From JAWRCU01 sp033542235 (GTDB lineage Bacteria; Pseudomonadota; Alphaproteobacteria; Rhizobiales; Rhizobiaceae), in the NCBI RefSeq assembly GCF_033542235.1, contig NZ_JAWRCU010000002.1:124001-188000 (forward strand): 64,000 nucleotides of DNA, read 5' to 3'. Position 1 is the stretch's first letter; each line of letters opens with the position of its first letter. Made by a program: the position numbers and the translations under genes. This document shows positions 43,084-52,480 of this stretch, one piece after another. The notes under the pieces are model-generated. The model did not search any database and was not told the origin of the DNA. It saw only the letters and a program-made list of their open reading frames with translations.

Positions 43084-45603
43084 GTGGAAACCGCCGCGCT
43101 GGTCCAAGCTGGCGGTATATTTTTCGAGGCGATAATGGCGCGGGCGAAAACAGTCGAACTCCAAAGGCCCTTCGTGACAATCCCCCATCCGACAAACCTC
43201 GCATCCGAAATCCTGACGAGCCTTCGTTACCGGATCGGCAAGGATGCGTCGGTCGCGACGCAGCATGACTGGCTGACGGCATCGATCTCGGTCGTACGCG
43301 ATCGCATCATCGATTACTGGATCGAGGCGACCAAGGAGGCCTACAGCGAGGAGGCCAAGCGGGTCTATTATCTGTCGCTCGAGTTCCTGATCGGGCGCCT
43401 GATGCGGGACGCCTTCTCAAATCTCGGCCTGCTCGAGGCGATGCGCAAGGCGCTGGCCAGCCTCGGAGTGGATATGGAGGTGATCGAGGCGCTCGAGCCG
43501 GACGCCGCGCTCGGCAATGGCGGGCTTGGCCGCCTGGCTGCCTGCTTCATGGAAAGCATGGCGAGCATAGACGTGCCGGCGCACGGCTACGGCATTCGCT
43601 ATGTCAACGGCATGTTCCGGCAGGAGATCCATGACGGCTGGCAGGTGGAGTTGCCGGAGACCTGGCTAGACCACGGCAATCCATGGGAGTTCGAGCGCCG
43701 GGAGCGCAGCTTCGAGATAGGCTTCGGTGGTTCGGTGGAATCGATCACCTCCAGCGACGGCCGCCTCGAACGCCACGTCTGGAAGCCGCAGGAGCGTGTG
43801 CTGGCCGTCGCCTACGACACGCCGGTGGTCGGTTGGCGCGGCAAGCGCGTCAACACGCTGAGGTTGTGGTCGGCCATGCCGATAGACCCGATCCTGCTCG
43901 GCGCCTTCAACGCGGGCGACCACATCGGCGCGCTGCGCGAGAGCAACAAGGCGGACGCCCTCTCGCGCGTGCTCTACCCCGCCGATTCCCACATGGCGGG
44001 GCAGGAGCTCAGGCTGCGCCAGGAGTATTTCTTCTCGGCCGCGTCGCTCCAGGACATATTGCAGCGTCATCTCAGCCAGTACGGCGATTTTCTATCACTG
44101 CATGAAAAGGCGGCGGTACATCTCAATGACACGCATCCGGCCGTCGCCGTCGCCGAGCTGATGCGGCTCCTGATGGACCTGCACGGCATCGATTTCGACA
44201 CCGCCTGGTCGATCACCAAGGGCACGTTCGCCTATACCAACCATACGCTGCTGCCGGAGGCATTGGAGAGCTGGCCAGTGCCGCTATTCGAGCGGCTGCT
44301 GCCGCGCCACATGCAGATCATCTATGCAATCAATGCCGAAGTCCTGCTCGAAGCGCGCTCCAAGGGATTCGACGACGAGCAGATTGCCCGCATCTCGCTG
44401 ATCAACGAGGCCGGCGAACGGCGCGTCAGGATGGGCAATCTCGCATTCGTCGGATCCCACTCGATCAACGGCGTTTCGGCGCTCCATACCGAGCTTATGA
44501 AGCAGACGGTGTTTGCCGACCTGCACAAGCTCTACCCGGATCGCATCAACAACAAGACCAACGGGATCACGCCGCGACGCTGGCTGATCCAGTGCAATCA
44601 GGGCCTGACCGCGCTCGCGCGCGACGCAATCGGCGACAAGTTCCTCGACGATATCAGCGACCTGAAGAAACTCGACGCGTTCGCGGAGGATGCTTCCTTT
44701 CGCGAGAAATTTGCTGGCGTGAAGCGCGCCAACAAAGCACGGCTGTCGAACCTGGTCGGCGAGCGGCTTGGGATCAAGGTCGACCCGTCGGCATTGTTCG
44801 ACATCCAGATCAAGCGCATCCATGAGTACAAGCGCCAGCTCCTCAACATCATAGAGACGGTGGCGCTTTATGATCAGATCCGTTCGCACCCGCATCGCGA
44901 CTGGCTGCCGCGCGTGAAATTCTTCGGCGGCAAGGCGGCTCCGAGCTACCACAACGCCAAGCTGATCATCAAACTCGCCAATGACGTCGGCAAGGTGATC
45001 AACCACGACCCGGCAGTGCGCGGCCTGCTCAAGGTCGTCTTCGTGCCGAACTACAATGTGAGTCTCGCCGAGATCATGATGCCGGCCGCCGATCTGTCCG
45101 AGCAGATATCCACGGCCGGCATGGAGGCTTCCGGCACCGGCAACATGAAGTTCGCGCTCAACGGGGCGATCACGATCGGCACGCTCGACGGTGCCAATGT
45201 CGAGATGCGCGAACATGTCGGGCAGGACAACATCATCATCTTCGGCCTGACCGCCGAAGAAGTGGCGGAGCGCCGCGCCAACGGCTACAGGCCGCGCGAC
45301 ATCATCGAAGCCTCATCGGAACTGTCGCAGGCACTTTCGGCGATCTCCTCCGGCGTGTTCTCGCCGGACGATCCAAATCGTTACCGCGACCTGCTCAACG
45401 GCATCTACGACAGCGACTGGTTCATGGTCGCCGCCGATTTCGAGTCATATTCGGCCGCCCAGCGCAAAGTCGATGAGATCTGGCGCGACAGCCCCCAATG
45501 GAATGCGAAGGCGATCCGCAACGTCGCCCGCATGGGGTGGTTTTCATCGGACCGGACAATCAGGCAATATGCCAGCGAAATATGGAACGTCCCGCATGAA
45601 TGA
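43084..45603 (+). CDS. glgP: Glycogen phosphorylase
   Basis: 839 residues. Splits glucose-1-phosphate from glycogen ends. It has YYLSLEFLIGRL, DAALGNGGLGRLAACFMESM, NDTHPAVAVAELMRLL, NNKTNGITPRRWL, VKFFGGKAAPSYHNAK and the PLP-lysine region GTGNMKFALNGAITIGTLDG. The GTG at 43084 has GGAGG seven bases before it; an ATG at 43135 is the alternative. First gene of the glycogen operon, so breakdown and synthesis enzymes are made together. It could also be read from the frc promoter, since the gap after frcA is only 89 bases. Confidence 0.95.
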   Translation: METAALVQAGGIFFEAIMARAKTVELQRPFVTIPHPTNLASEILTSLRYRIGKDASVATQHDWLTASISVVRDRIIDYWIEATKEAYSEEAKRVYYLSLEFLIGRLMRDAFSNLGLLEAMRKALASLGVDMEVIEALEPDAALGNGGLGRLAACFMESMASIDVPAHGYGIRYVNGMFRQEIHDGWQVELPETWLDHGNPWEFERRERSFEIGFGGSVESITSSDGRLERHVWKPQERVLAVAYDTPVVGWRGKRVNTLRLWSAMPIDPILLGAFNAGDHIGALRESNKADALSRVLYPADSHMAGQELRLRQEYFFSAASLQDILQRHLSQYGDFLSLHEKAAVHLNDTHPAVAVAELMRLLMDLHGIDFDTAWSITKGTFAYTNHTLLPEALESWPVPLFERLLPRHMQIIYAINAEVLLEARSKGFDDEQIARISLINEAGERRVRMGNLAFVGSHSINGVSALHTELMKQTVFADLHKLYPDRINNKTNGITPRRWLIQCNQGLTALARDAIGDKFLDDISDLKKLDAFAEDASFREKFAGVKRANKARLSNLVGERLGIKVDPSALFDIQIKRIHEYKRQLLNIIETVALYDQIRSHPHRDWLPRVKFFGGKAAPSYHNAKLIIKLANDVGKVINHDPAVRGLLKVVFVPNYNVSLAEIMMPAADLSEQISTAGMEASGTGNMKFALNGAITIGTLDGANVEMREHVGQDNIIIFGLTAEEVAERRANGYRPRDIIEASSELSQALSAISSGVFSPDDPNRYRDLLNGIYDSDWFMVAADFESYSAAQRKVDEIWRDSPQWNAKAIRNVARMGWFSSDRTIRQYASEIWNVPHE

Positions 45604-45755
45604 AACCTAGGCAGGTTCCGTGAAAGTATTCCACGGTTTTGCGACAAGAACCTGCGACAAACAAGGAATCTAGGCAGGCATCCGTGGGAAACCACGAATG
45701 GCTGCTTAGGCGGGGCGAAGACCATGGCGCCGGCACTGAGGGAGGGGCGCTACGG
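45604..45755 (+). promoter_or_regulatory. glgP-glgB spacer with repeated hairpin-forming motif
   Basis: The words AACCTAGGCAGGTTCCGTG (45604) and AATCTAGGCAGGCATCCGTG (45667) form an imperfect direct repeat. Each runs into a small hairpin: CCGTG/CACGG followed by TTTT at 45618-45640, a weak terminator shape, and CGTGG-GAAA-CCACG at 45683-45696 with a GNRA-type loop. Confidence 0.4.
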
Positions 45756-47969
45756 ATGAAGACAAACCGCTCGGCCAAAGGGCCGAACAGCCCGATAGGA
45801 AAAGCCGCTGCCTCGGACGTCGAGGCGATCGTGTCCGGGGTCCACGGCAATCCTTTCGCGGTCCTCGGCATCCAGGAAGCGGGCAAAGGCTTCGTCGCGC
45901 GCTGTTTCATTCCCCACGCCGAGATGGTCACCGCCTTTACCCTGGACGGCCAGGAAGCAGGTGAGCTTGTGCGTCGCAACGACGCCGGCTTCTTCGAGGG
46001 GAGGATCTCGGTCCGCAAGCGTCAGCCCTTGCGTTACCGTGCCCGCAATCCCGGTGGCGAGTGGTGGATCACCGATCCCTATTCGTTCGGTCCCGTGCTC
46101 GGGCCGATGGACGACTATTACATCGCCGAGGGATCGCATCTGCGGCTCTTCGACAAGCTCGGCTCGCATCTGATCGACCACGAGGGCGCCACCGGCATCC
46201 ATTTTGCGGTTTGGGCGCCGAACGCCAGGCGCGTGTCGGTGGTCGGGCAGTTCAACGATTGGGATGGCCGCCGCCACCCCATGCGCTTCAGGCAGGACAC
46301 CGGGATCTGGGAGATCTTCATTCCCGATATCCGCGAAGGCCAGCCTTACAAATACGAGATCATCGGCGCCGCCGGGCAAGTCCTACCGCTGAAAGCCGAC
46401 CCATTTGCCTTCCGCTCCGAACTGCGTCCGGCGACTGCTTCGGTGACCGCATCGCCCGTCCGGCACGACTGGGGTGACCAGAAGCATCGTGCATTCTGGA
46501 GCAAGGCGGATTACCGGCGCGAGGCGGTATCGATCTACGAGGTCCATGCCGGCTCATGGCAACGACGTGAGGACGGTTCATTCCTTTCCTGGGACGAGCT
46601 TGCCGACCGGCTGATCCCTTATGTGGTCGAAACCGGCTTCACGCATATCGAGTTTCTGCCGATCACCGAGCATCCCTTCGACCCGTCCTGGGGATACCAG
46701 ACCACCGGGCTCTACGCGCCCACCGCTCGCTTCGGCGACCCGCATGGCTTCGCGCGCTTCGTCGACGGCGCCCATCGCGCCGGGGTCGGCGTCATTCTCG
46801 ACTGGGTGCCCGCGCATTTCCCAACCGACGCGCATGGGCTGGCGCGCTTCGACGGCACGGCGCTTTATGAGCATGCCGACCCGCGCCAGGGATTTCATCC
46901 GGACTGGAACACGGCGATCTACAATTTCGGTCGGCGTGAAGTGGTTTCCTACCTCGTCAACAACGCGCTCTATTGGGCGGAAGTCTTTCATCTGGACGGG
47001 CTTCGCGTCGATGCCGTCGCCTCGATGCTCTATCTCGATTATTCCCGCAAAGCGGGCGAGTGGATCCCCAATAAATATGGCGGGCGCGAGAACCTGGAGG
47101 CGATCCGCTTCCTGCAGGAGATGAACCGCACCGTCTACGGCCATCACCCTGGTGTCGTGACGATCGCAGAAGAATCGACCTCATGGCCCAAGGTCTCGCA
47201 GCCCGTACATGAAGGCGGGCTCGGCTTCGGCTTCAAGTGGAACATGGGCTTCATGCACGACACGCTGCAATACATGTCCCGCGAGCCGATCTACCGGAAG
47301 TTCCACCACAAGGAGATTACCTTCGGGCTGCTCTATGCCTTCAGCGAGAACTTCGTGCTGCCTCTCTCCCATGACGAGGTGGTGCACGGCAAAGGCACAC
47401 TGCTCAACAAGATGTCGGGCGACGACTGGCAGAAATTCGCGAATCTGAGGGCCTACTATGCCTTCATGTGGGGCTACCCGGGCAAGAAGCTGTTGTTCAT
47501 GGGGCAGGAGTTTGCGCAACGCAGCGAATGGAGTGAAGCACGTGAGCTCGACTGGAACTTGCTGCAGTTCAAACCGCATGCCGGCATGCGCCAATTGATA
47601 CGCGATTTGAACTATCTGTATCGTTCTTGCCCTGCGCTCCATGCTCGCGACTGCGAGCCCGAGGGTTTCTCATGGCTGATTGTCGATGATGCGGAAAATT
47701 CTGTCTTCGCGTGGCTGCGCAAGGCTCCGGAGGGGAACCCGGTCGCCGTCATCTCGAACTTCACGCCCGTTATGCGCGAAATGTACCGCCTGCCGCTTCC
47801 TGTGTCCGGGGAGTGGCGCGAAATCATGAATACGGACGCCGTCGAATATGGCGGGTCAGGGAAGGGGAACGCCGGAAGCGTGACTGCGACGGAAGACGCA
47901 AAGGGCACAGCCGCAACGATGCTGTTGCCGCCGCTTGCGACGATCATGATCGAGCTCGTCTCCGATTGA
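45756..47969 (+). CDS. glgB: 1,4-alpha-glucan branching enzyme
   Basis: 737 residues. Makes alpha-1,6 branches in glycogen. An N-terminal glgB-specific domain is followed by a CBM48 (HFAVWAPNARRVSVVGQFND) and a GH13 barrel. Catalytic residues are seen in DGLRVDAVASM (nucleophile Asp), TIAEESTSWP (acid Glu) and LSHDEVVHGK (Asp). The ATG at 45756 has GGAGG ten bases upstream and gives a normal length; the frame is open upstream to 45639. It is followed by glgC after 19 bases. Confidence 0.95.
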   Translation: MKTNRSAKGPNSPIGKAAASDVEAIVSGVHGNPFAVLGIQEAGKGFVARCFIPHAEMVTAFTLDGQEAGELVRRNDAGFFEGRISVRKRQPLRYRARNPGGEWWITDPYSFGPVLGPMDDYYIAEGSHLRLFDKLGSHLIDHEGATGIHFAVWAPNARRVSVVGQFNDWDGRRHPMRFRQDTGIWEIFIPDIREGQPYKYEIIGAAGQVLPLKADPFAFRSELRPATASVTASPVRHDWGDQKHRAFWSKADYRREAVSIYEVHAGSWQRREDGSFLSWDELADRLIPYVVETGFTHIEFLPITEHPFDPSWGYQTTGLYAPTARFGDPHGFARFVDGAHRAGVGVILDWVPAHFPTDAHGLARFDGTALYEHADPRQGFHPDWNTAIYNFGRREVVSYLVNNALYWAEVFHLDGLRVDAVASMLYLDYSRKAGEWIPNKYGGRENLEAIRFLQEMNRTVYGHHPGVVTIAEESTSWPKVSQPVHEGGLGFGFKWNMGFMHDTLQYMSREPIYRKFHHKEITFGLLYAFSENFVLPLSHDEVVHGKGTLLNKMSGDDWQKFANLRAYYAFMWGYPGKKLLFMGQEFAQRSEWSEARELDWNLLQFKPHAGMRQLIRDLNYLYRSCPALHARDCEPEGFSWLIVDDAENSVFAWLRKAPEGNPVAVISNFTPVMREMYRLPLPVSGEWREIMNTDAVEYGGSGKGNAGSVTATEDAKGTAATMLLPPLATIMIELVSD

Positions 47970-47988
47970 GCGACCTGGGAGGAAATAG

Positions 47989-49251
47989 ATGGCAACAAGC
48001 AGAAATCAGCCGCTGGCGCGCGATGCGATGGCCTATGTGCTTGCCGGGGGGCGAGGCAGCCGGCTCAAGGAGCTGACCGATCGACGCGCAAAGCCCGCGG
48101 TCTATTTCGGCGGCAAGTCGCGCATCATCGACTTCGCACTCTCGAACGCGCTGAATTCCGGTATTCGCCGACTGGCCGTCGCAACGCAGTACAAGGCCCA
48201 TTCGCTGATCCGGCATCTGCAGCGGGGATGGAACTTCCTCAGGCCCGAACGCAACGAGAGCTTCGATATCCTGCCCGCCAGCCAGCGCGTCTCGGAGACG
48301 CAGTGGTACGAGGGGACGGCGGATGCGGTCTACCAGAACATAGACATCATCGAGGCCTACGGCCCGGAATATATGGTCGTTCTCGCCGGCGACCACGTCT
48401 ACAAGATGGATTACGAGCTGATGCTGAGGCAGCACGTCGACGCCGGCGCCGACGTGACGGTGGGCTGCCTCGAGGTGCCGCGCAAAGAGGCAACCGGCTT
48501 CGGTGTGATGCATGTCGACAAGAAGGACGGCATCATCTCCTTCATCGAGAAGCCTGCCGACCCGCCGGGCATTCCCGACAAGCCCGATTTCGCGCTAGCC
48601 TCGATGGGCATCTACGTCTTCAAGACCAAGTTTCTGATGGACCAGCTCCGCCGCGACGCCGCTCAGCCCGGTTCAAGCCGCGATTTCGGCAAGGACATCA
48701 TCCCCTATATCGTCAAGAACGGTAAGGCGGTCGCTCACCGCTTCGCCAAATCCTGCGTGCGTTCCAGTCACGAGGCGGCGCCATATTGGCGTGATGTTGG
48801 GACGGTAGATGCTTATTGGGAAGCCAACATCGACCTCACCGACGTGACGCCCGAGCTGGACCTTTATGACCGCGACTGGCCGATCTGGACCTATTCCGAG
48901 CTGAGGCCGCCTGCAAAATTCGTGCACGACGAGGACGGCCGGCGGGGAATGGCGGTGTCGTCGCTGGTCTCGGGCGACTGCATCGTCTCGGGTGCACATC
49001 TCAAGCGCAGCCTCATCTTCACCGGCGCCCGCATCAATTCCTACTCCACTCTGGAAGAGGTGGTGATGCTCCCCGATTGCGTGATCGGCCGGCATGTCCG
49101 TTTGAACCGGGTCGTGCTCGATCACGGCGTCGTCATCCCGGAAAGACTTGTGGTCGGCGAGGATCCGGTGCTCGATGCGAAGCGCTTCCGGATCTCGGAG
49201 AACGGCATCTGCCTGATCACCCAGCCGATGATCGACAGACTGGGTCTCTGA
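47989..49251 (+). CDS. glgC: Glucose-1-phosphate adenylyltransferase
   Basis: 420 residues. Makes ADP-glucose, the committed step of glycogen synthesis. It shows AYVLAGGRGSRLKELT, RAKPAVYFGGKSRIIDFALS, ATQYKAHSLIRH, GTADAVYQN, VLAGDHVYKMDY and FIEKP, and a left-handed beta-helix C-terminus. The ribosome site GGAGGAAATAG directly precedes the ATG. Allosteric control by glycolytic intermediates is known for this family in alphaproteobacteria (fructose-6-phosphate, pyruvate), which would tie fructose entry through frc to storage. Confidence 0.96.
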   Translation: MATSRNQPLARDAMAYVLAGGRGSRLKELTDRRAKPAVYFGGKSRIIDFALSNALNSGIRRLAVATQYKAHSLIRHLQRGWNFLRPERNESFDILPASQRVSETQWYEGTADAVYQNIDIIEAYGPEYMVVLAGDHVYKMDYELMLRQHVDAGADVTVGCLEVPRKEATGFGVMHVDKKDGIISFIEKPADPPGIPDKPDFALASMGIYVFKTKFLMDQLRRDAAQPGSSRDFGKDIIPYIVKNGKAVAHRFAKSCVRSSHEAAPYWRDVGTVDAYWEANIDLTDVTPELDLYDRDWPIWTYSELRPPAKFVHDEDGRRGMAVSSLVSGDCIVSGAHLKRSLIFTGARINSYSTLEEVVMLPDCVIGRHVRLNRVVLDHGVVIPERLVVGEDPVLDAKRFRISENGICLITQPMIDRLGL

Positions 49252-49254
49252 TTG

Positions 49255-50706
49255 ATGCAGGTGTTGGCAGTCACGTCCGAGATTTATCCGCTGATCAAGA
49301 CAGGAGGTCTCGCCGACGTTACCGGCGCATTGCCGCTCGCCTTGGAAGGGCAGGGCGTCCACGTACGAACGCTGGTGCCGGGCTACCCTGTCGTCACAAG
49401 CAGGTTCAGCAAGAAGAAGATCGTCCTGCAGTACCCTGCTCTGCAAGGTGGTCAGGCGTCGGTCTTTGCCGGCCAGTCGAGCGGCCTCGACCTGCTGGTG
49501 CTCGATGCGCCGCATCTCTTCGATCGACAGGGCGGCCCTTACGGGAACATGGCGGGAATCGATTGGCCGGACAACTGGCGGCGTTTCGCGGCGCTCTCCC
49601 AGGTAGGGGCCGAGATAGCGGGAGGAGCGATTGCCGGCTATTTGCCCGACATCGTCCACGCCCATGACTGGCAGGCGGCAATGACGCTCGCCTATATGCG
49701 CTATGGCCGGGCTCCCGGCGTGCCGTCGGTCATGACTGTCCACAATCTGGCCTTCCAGGGTCAGTTCGGCGCCGGCATTTTCGGCGAGCTCGACCTGCCG
49801 GGTAGTGCAATGTCGCTGGACGGCGTCGAATATTACGGCGGCGTCGGCTATCTGAAGGGAGGGCTGCAGGCAGCCTCGGAAATCACAACCGTCAGCCCGA
49901 CTTACGCCCAGGAGATACGCACTCCCGAATTCGGCATGGGTCTCGACGGCCTTATCAACATCCGCGCAGCCGATCTCGCCGGCATCGTCAACGGCATCAA
50001 CACCGAGGTCTGGAACCCGGAAACGGACAAGCTGCTCGCAGCCAGCTATTCGCCCCGCACCCTCGGAAAGCGATCCGTGAATCGCCGCGCGGTCGAGGAG
50101 CGTTTGGCGCTGGATCACGACGCAACTCCGCTGCTCTGTGTAGTGAGCCGCCTTACCTGGCAAAAGGGCATAGACATATTGACCTCCATCATGGACGACA
50201 TTGTCGCGGCAGGCGCCAAGCTCGCGGTGCTCGGCTCCGGCGACCATGCGCTGGAAGGTGCTTTGCTGGCAGGCGCGGCCCGCTTTCGCGGCCGGGTCGG
50301 CGTCGTCATCGGCTATGACGAGCCTCTGTCGCACCTGATGCAGGGCGGCTGCGACGCAATCCTGATTCCTTCGCGTTTCGAGCCTTGCGGCCTTACCCAG
50401 CTCTACGGCCTGCGCTATGGTTGCGTCCCAGTTGTGGCGCGAACCGGCGGGCTCGCCGACACGGTCATCGACGCTAATGAGGCCGCGCTCTCGGCGGGGG
50501 TCGCTACCGGTTTTCAGTTCACGGCCGACAACGGCGATGCCTTCGTGCACGCGATCCGGCGCGTGATTGCGGCATATGCCGACAAACAGGTCTGGACCTC
50601 CATGCAAAAGCAGGGGATGAAGGCGGATGTCTCCTGGGGGCGGAGCGCCGCTCGCTATGTCGAGCTCTACAACTCGCTGATCGCAAGAAAGCAGGGACAG
50701 GCATGA
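49255..50706 (+). CDS. glgA: Glycogen synthase (ADP-glucose)
   Basis: 483 residues, GT5 family. The ADP-glucose motif KTGGLADV begins at Lys15; VHAHDWQAAM, VHNLAFQGQFG, SRLTWQKGID and SRFEPCGLTQLYGLRYG complete the GT-B core. The ATG at 49255 comes three bases after the glgC stop; a TTG at 49252 is equally open. It overlaps pgm by ATGA. Normal length and all key motifs are intact. Confidence 0.95.
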   Translation: MQVLAVTSEIYPLIKTGGLADVTGALPLALEGQGVHVRTLVPGYPVVTSRFSKKKIVLQYPALQGGQASVFAGQSSGLDLLVLDAPHLFDRQGGPYGNMAGIDWPDNWRRFAALSQVGAEIAGGAIAGYLPDIVHAHDWQAAMTLAYMRYGRAPGVPSVMTVHNLAFQGQFGAGIFGELDLPGSAMSLDGVEYYGGVGYLKGGLQAASEITTVSPTYAQEIRTPEFGMGLDGLINIRAADLAGIVNGINTEVWNPETDKLLAASYSPRTLGKRSVNRRAVEERLALDHDATPLLCVVSRLTWQKGIDILTSIMDDIVAAGAKLAVLGSGDHALEGALLAGAARFRGRVGVVIGYDEPLSHLMQGGCDAILIPSRFEPCGLTQLYGLRYGCVPVVARTGGLADTVIDANEAALSAGVATGFQFTADNGDAFVHAIRRVIAAYADKQVWTSMQKQGMKADVSWGRSAARYVELYNSLIARKQGQA

Positions 50707-52331
50707 TCCGAACCGTCAAAACCACCCCATACACCGACCAGAAGCCGGGTACCTCCGGCCTGCGCAAGAAGGTGCCCGTCTTCCAGCAGCCGAACTATGT
50801 CGAGAACTTCATCCAATCCGTCTTCGATTCGCTCGAAGCCTTTCAGGGCAAGACTCTGGTGATCGGCGGCGACGGCCGCTTCTACAACCGCGAGGTGATC
50901 CAGAAGGCAATTGCGATGGCCGCGGCCAACGGCTTCGGCGAGGTGATCGTGGGCCAGGGCGGTATTCTGTCGACGCCGGCCGCCTCCAACATCATCCGTA
51001 AATACAAGGCGTTCGGCGGGCTGGTCCTGTCGGCCAGCCACAATCCCGGCGGCCCGCACGAGGATTTCGGCATCAAATACAATATTTCCAACGGCGGACC
51101 CGCGCCGGAAAAGGTCACCGAGGCGATCTTCGCGCGCTCCAAGGCGATCGACAGCTACAAGATAGCCGATATAGGCCAGGTCGACATCGACAAGGTCGGC
51201 AGCGTCAAGGCCGGGGAGATGACCGTGAAGGTGATCGATCCCGTGGCCGACTATGCCGAGCTGATGGAAAGCCTGTTCGACTTCGAGGCAATCCGTACGA
51301 TGTTCGCTTCGGGCTTCCGCATGACCTTCGATGCCATGCATGCGGTGACCGGCCCCTATGCCAAGGAAATCCTGGAGAACAGGCTCGGCGCTCCCAACCA
51401 CACGGCGCACAATTTCGTCCCGCTCCCGGATTTCGGCGGGCATCATCCCGACCCCAATCTCGTCCATGCCAAGCATCTCTTCGACGAGATGATGCGCGAC
51501 GACGCACCTGATTTCGGCGCTGCATCCGATGGCGACGGCGACCGAAACCTGATCATCGGCAACGGAATTTTCGTAACACCGTCGGATTCGCTGGCGCTGT
51601 TGGCTGCCAACGCCCATCTCGCGCCCGGCTACAAGGATGGCCTCAAGGGCATAGCCCGTTCGATGCCGACCAGCGCGGCCGCCGACCGCGTCGCGGAAAA
51701 GCTCGGGATCGGCATCTACGAAACGCCGACTGGCTGGAAGTTCTTCGGCAACCTGCTCGACGCCGGGCTCGCCACGATCTGCGGCGAGGAGAGCGCGGGG
51801 ACCGGCTCCGACCATGTGCGCGAGAAGGATGGGTTGTGGGCGGTGTTGCTCTGGCTCAACATCCTTGCCGTGCGCAAGGAAAGCGTGAAGGACATCGTCA
51901 CCAAGCACTGGGCCGAATACGGCCGCAATTACTATTCCCGCCACGACTATGAGGCAGTCGAGACCGAGCGAGCCAACGCTGTGGTGGACGAGTTGCGGGC
52001 CAGGCTCTCGACTCTGCCGGGAACATCGCTCGGCGCCCTCAGGGTCGCTGCCGCAGACGACTTCGCCTATCACGATCCGGTCGATCACTCGGAGAGCCGC
52101 AATCAGGGCATCCGCATCATGTTCGAAGGCGGCTCGCGTGTCGTCTTCCGGCTTTCCGGCACCGGTACGGAAGGGGCGACGTTACGCGTTTATATCGAGC
52201 GCTACGAGGCGGATCCGGCCAAGCACGGGTTAGATACGCAGCAGGCGCTCGCTGACCTGATCGTCGCTGCGGACGAGATCGCCGGCATTACGAAGCATAC
52301 CGGGCGCAGCAAGCCGACTGTCATCACCTGA
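50703..52331 (+). CDS. pgm: Phosphoglucomutase
   Basis: 542 residues. Interconverts glucose-1-phosphate and glucose-6-phosphate, linking glycogen to central metabolism. The phosphoserine site is LSASHNPGGPHEDFGIKYN, the metal loop is DGDGDRN and the sugar-binding loop is CGEESAGTGSDHVREKDG. The opening TTPYTDQKPGTSGLRKKV is typical. Its start overlaps the glgA stop (ATGA). As in Agrobacterium and Rhizobium it is the gene after glgA. Confidence 0.96.
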   Translation: MIRTVKTTPYTDQKPGTSGLRKKVPVFQQPNYVENFIQSVFDSLEAFQGKTLVIGGDGRFYNREVIQKAIAMAAANGFGEVIVGQGGILSTPAASNIIRKYKAFGGLVLSASHNPGGPHEDFGIKYNISNGGPAPEKVTEAIFARSKAIDSYKIADIGQVDIDKVGSVKAGEMTVKVIDPVADYAELMESLFDFEAIRTMFASGFRMTFDAMHAVTGPYAKEILENRLGAPNHTAHNFVPLPDFGGHHPDPNLVHAKHLFDEMMRDDAPDFGAASDGDGDRNLIIGNGIFVTPSDSLALLAANAHLAPGYKDGLKGIARSMPTSAAADRVAEKLGIGIYETPTGWKFFGNLLDAGLATICGEESAGTGSDHVREKDGLWAVLLWLNILAVRKESVKDIVTKHWAEYGRNYYSRHDYEAVETERANAVVDELRARLSTLPGTSLGALRVAAADDFAYHDPVDHSESRNQGIRIMFEGGSRVVFRLSGTGTEGATLRVYIERYEADPAKHGLDTQQALADLIVAADEIAGITKHTGRSKPTVIT

Positions 52332-52365
52332 GGAGCCCCGCCAGCGATCTGACCGAGCCGGCTCG

Positions 52366-52480
52366 CGCATGATCCCGAACCGAAGGTCAGCGGAGCAAAA
52401 AGTTGGAGACTTTTCGGATAAGATCATGCTGCAAAAACAAAGAGCGAGAGCAGGATGAATGATTCCGTTCATCCTGCTCT
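52366..52480. repeat. Rhizobial composite palindromic intergenic repeat
   Basis: Two palindromes joined by an A-rich spacer. The first has outer arms GCATGATC (52367) and GATCATGC (52422) with an inner AAAAGT/ACTTTT hairpin. The spacer is GCAAAAACAAAGAGCGAG-like. The second is a perfect 13-pair hairpin, AGAGCAGGATGAA / TTCATCCTGCTCT (52447-52480). This arrangement recalls a repeat family found between genes across Rhizobiaceae and Mesorhizobium, from memory. Its second hairpin contains the start codon of glgX. Confidence 0.7.

Noticed and set aside
48673..50607. Very long open frame (over 600 codons) on the minus strand
   Set aside because: Antisense to glgC and glgA, with a His/Arg/Asp-rich translation typical of the reverse frame of high-GC coding DNA. 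No ribosome site or family motif.
50667..52088. Long minus-strand frame opposite pgm
   Set aside because: Mirror of pgm codon bias; composition is not protein-like.
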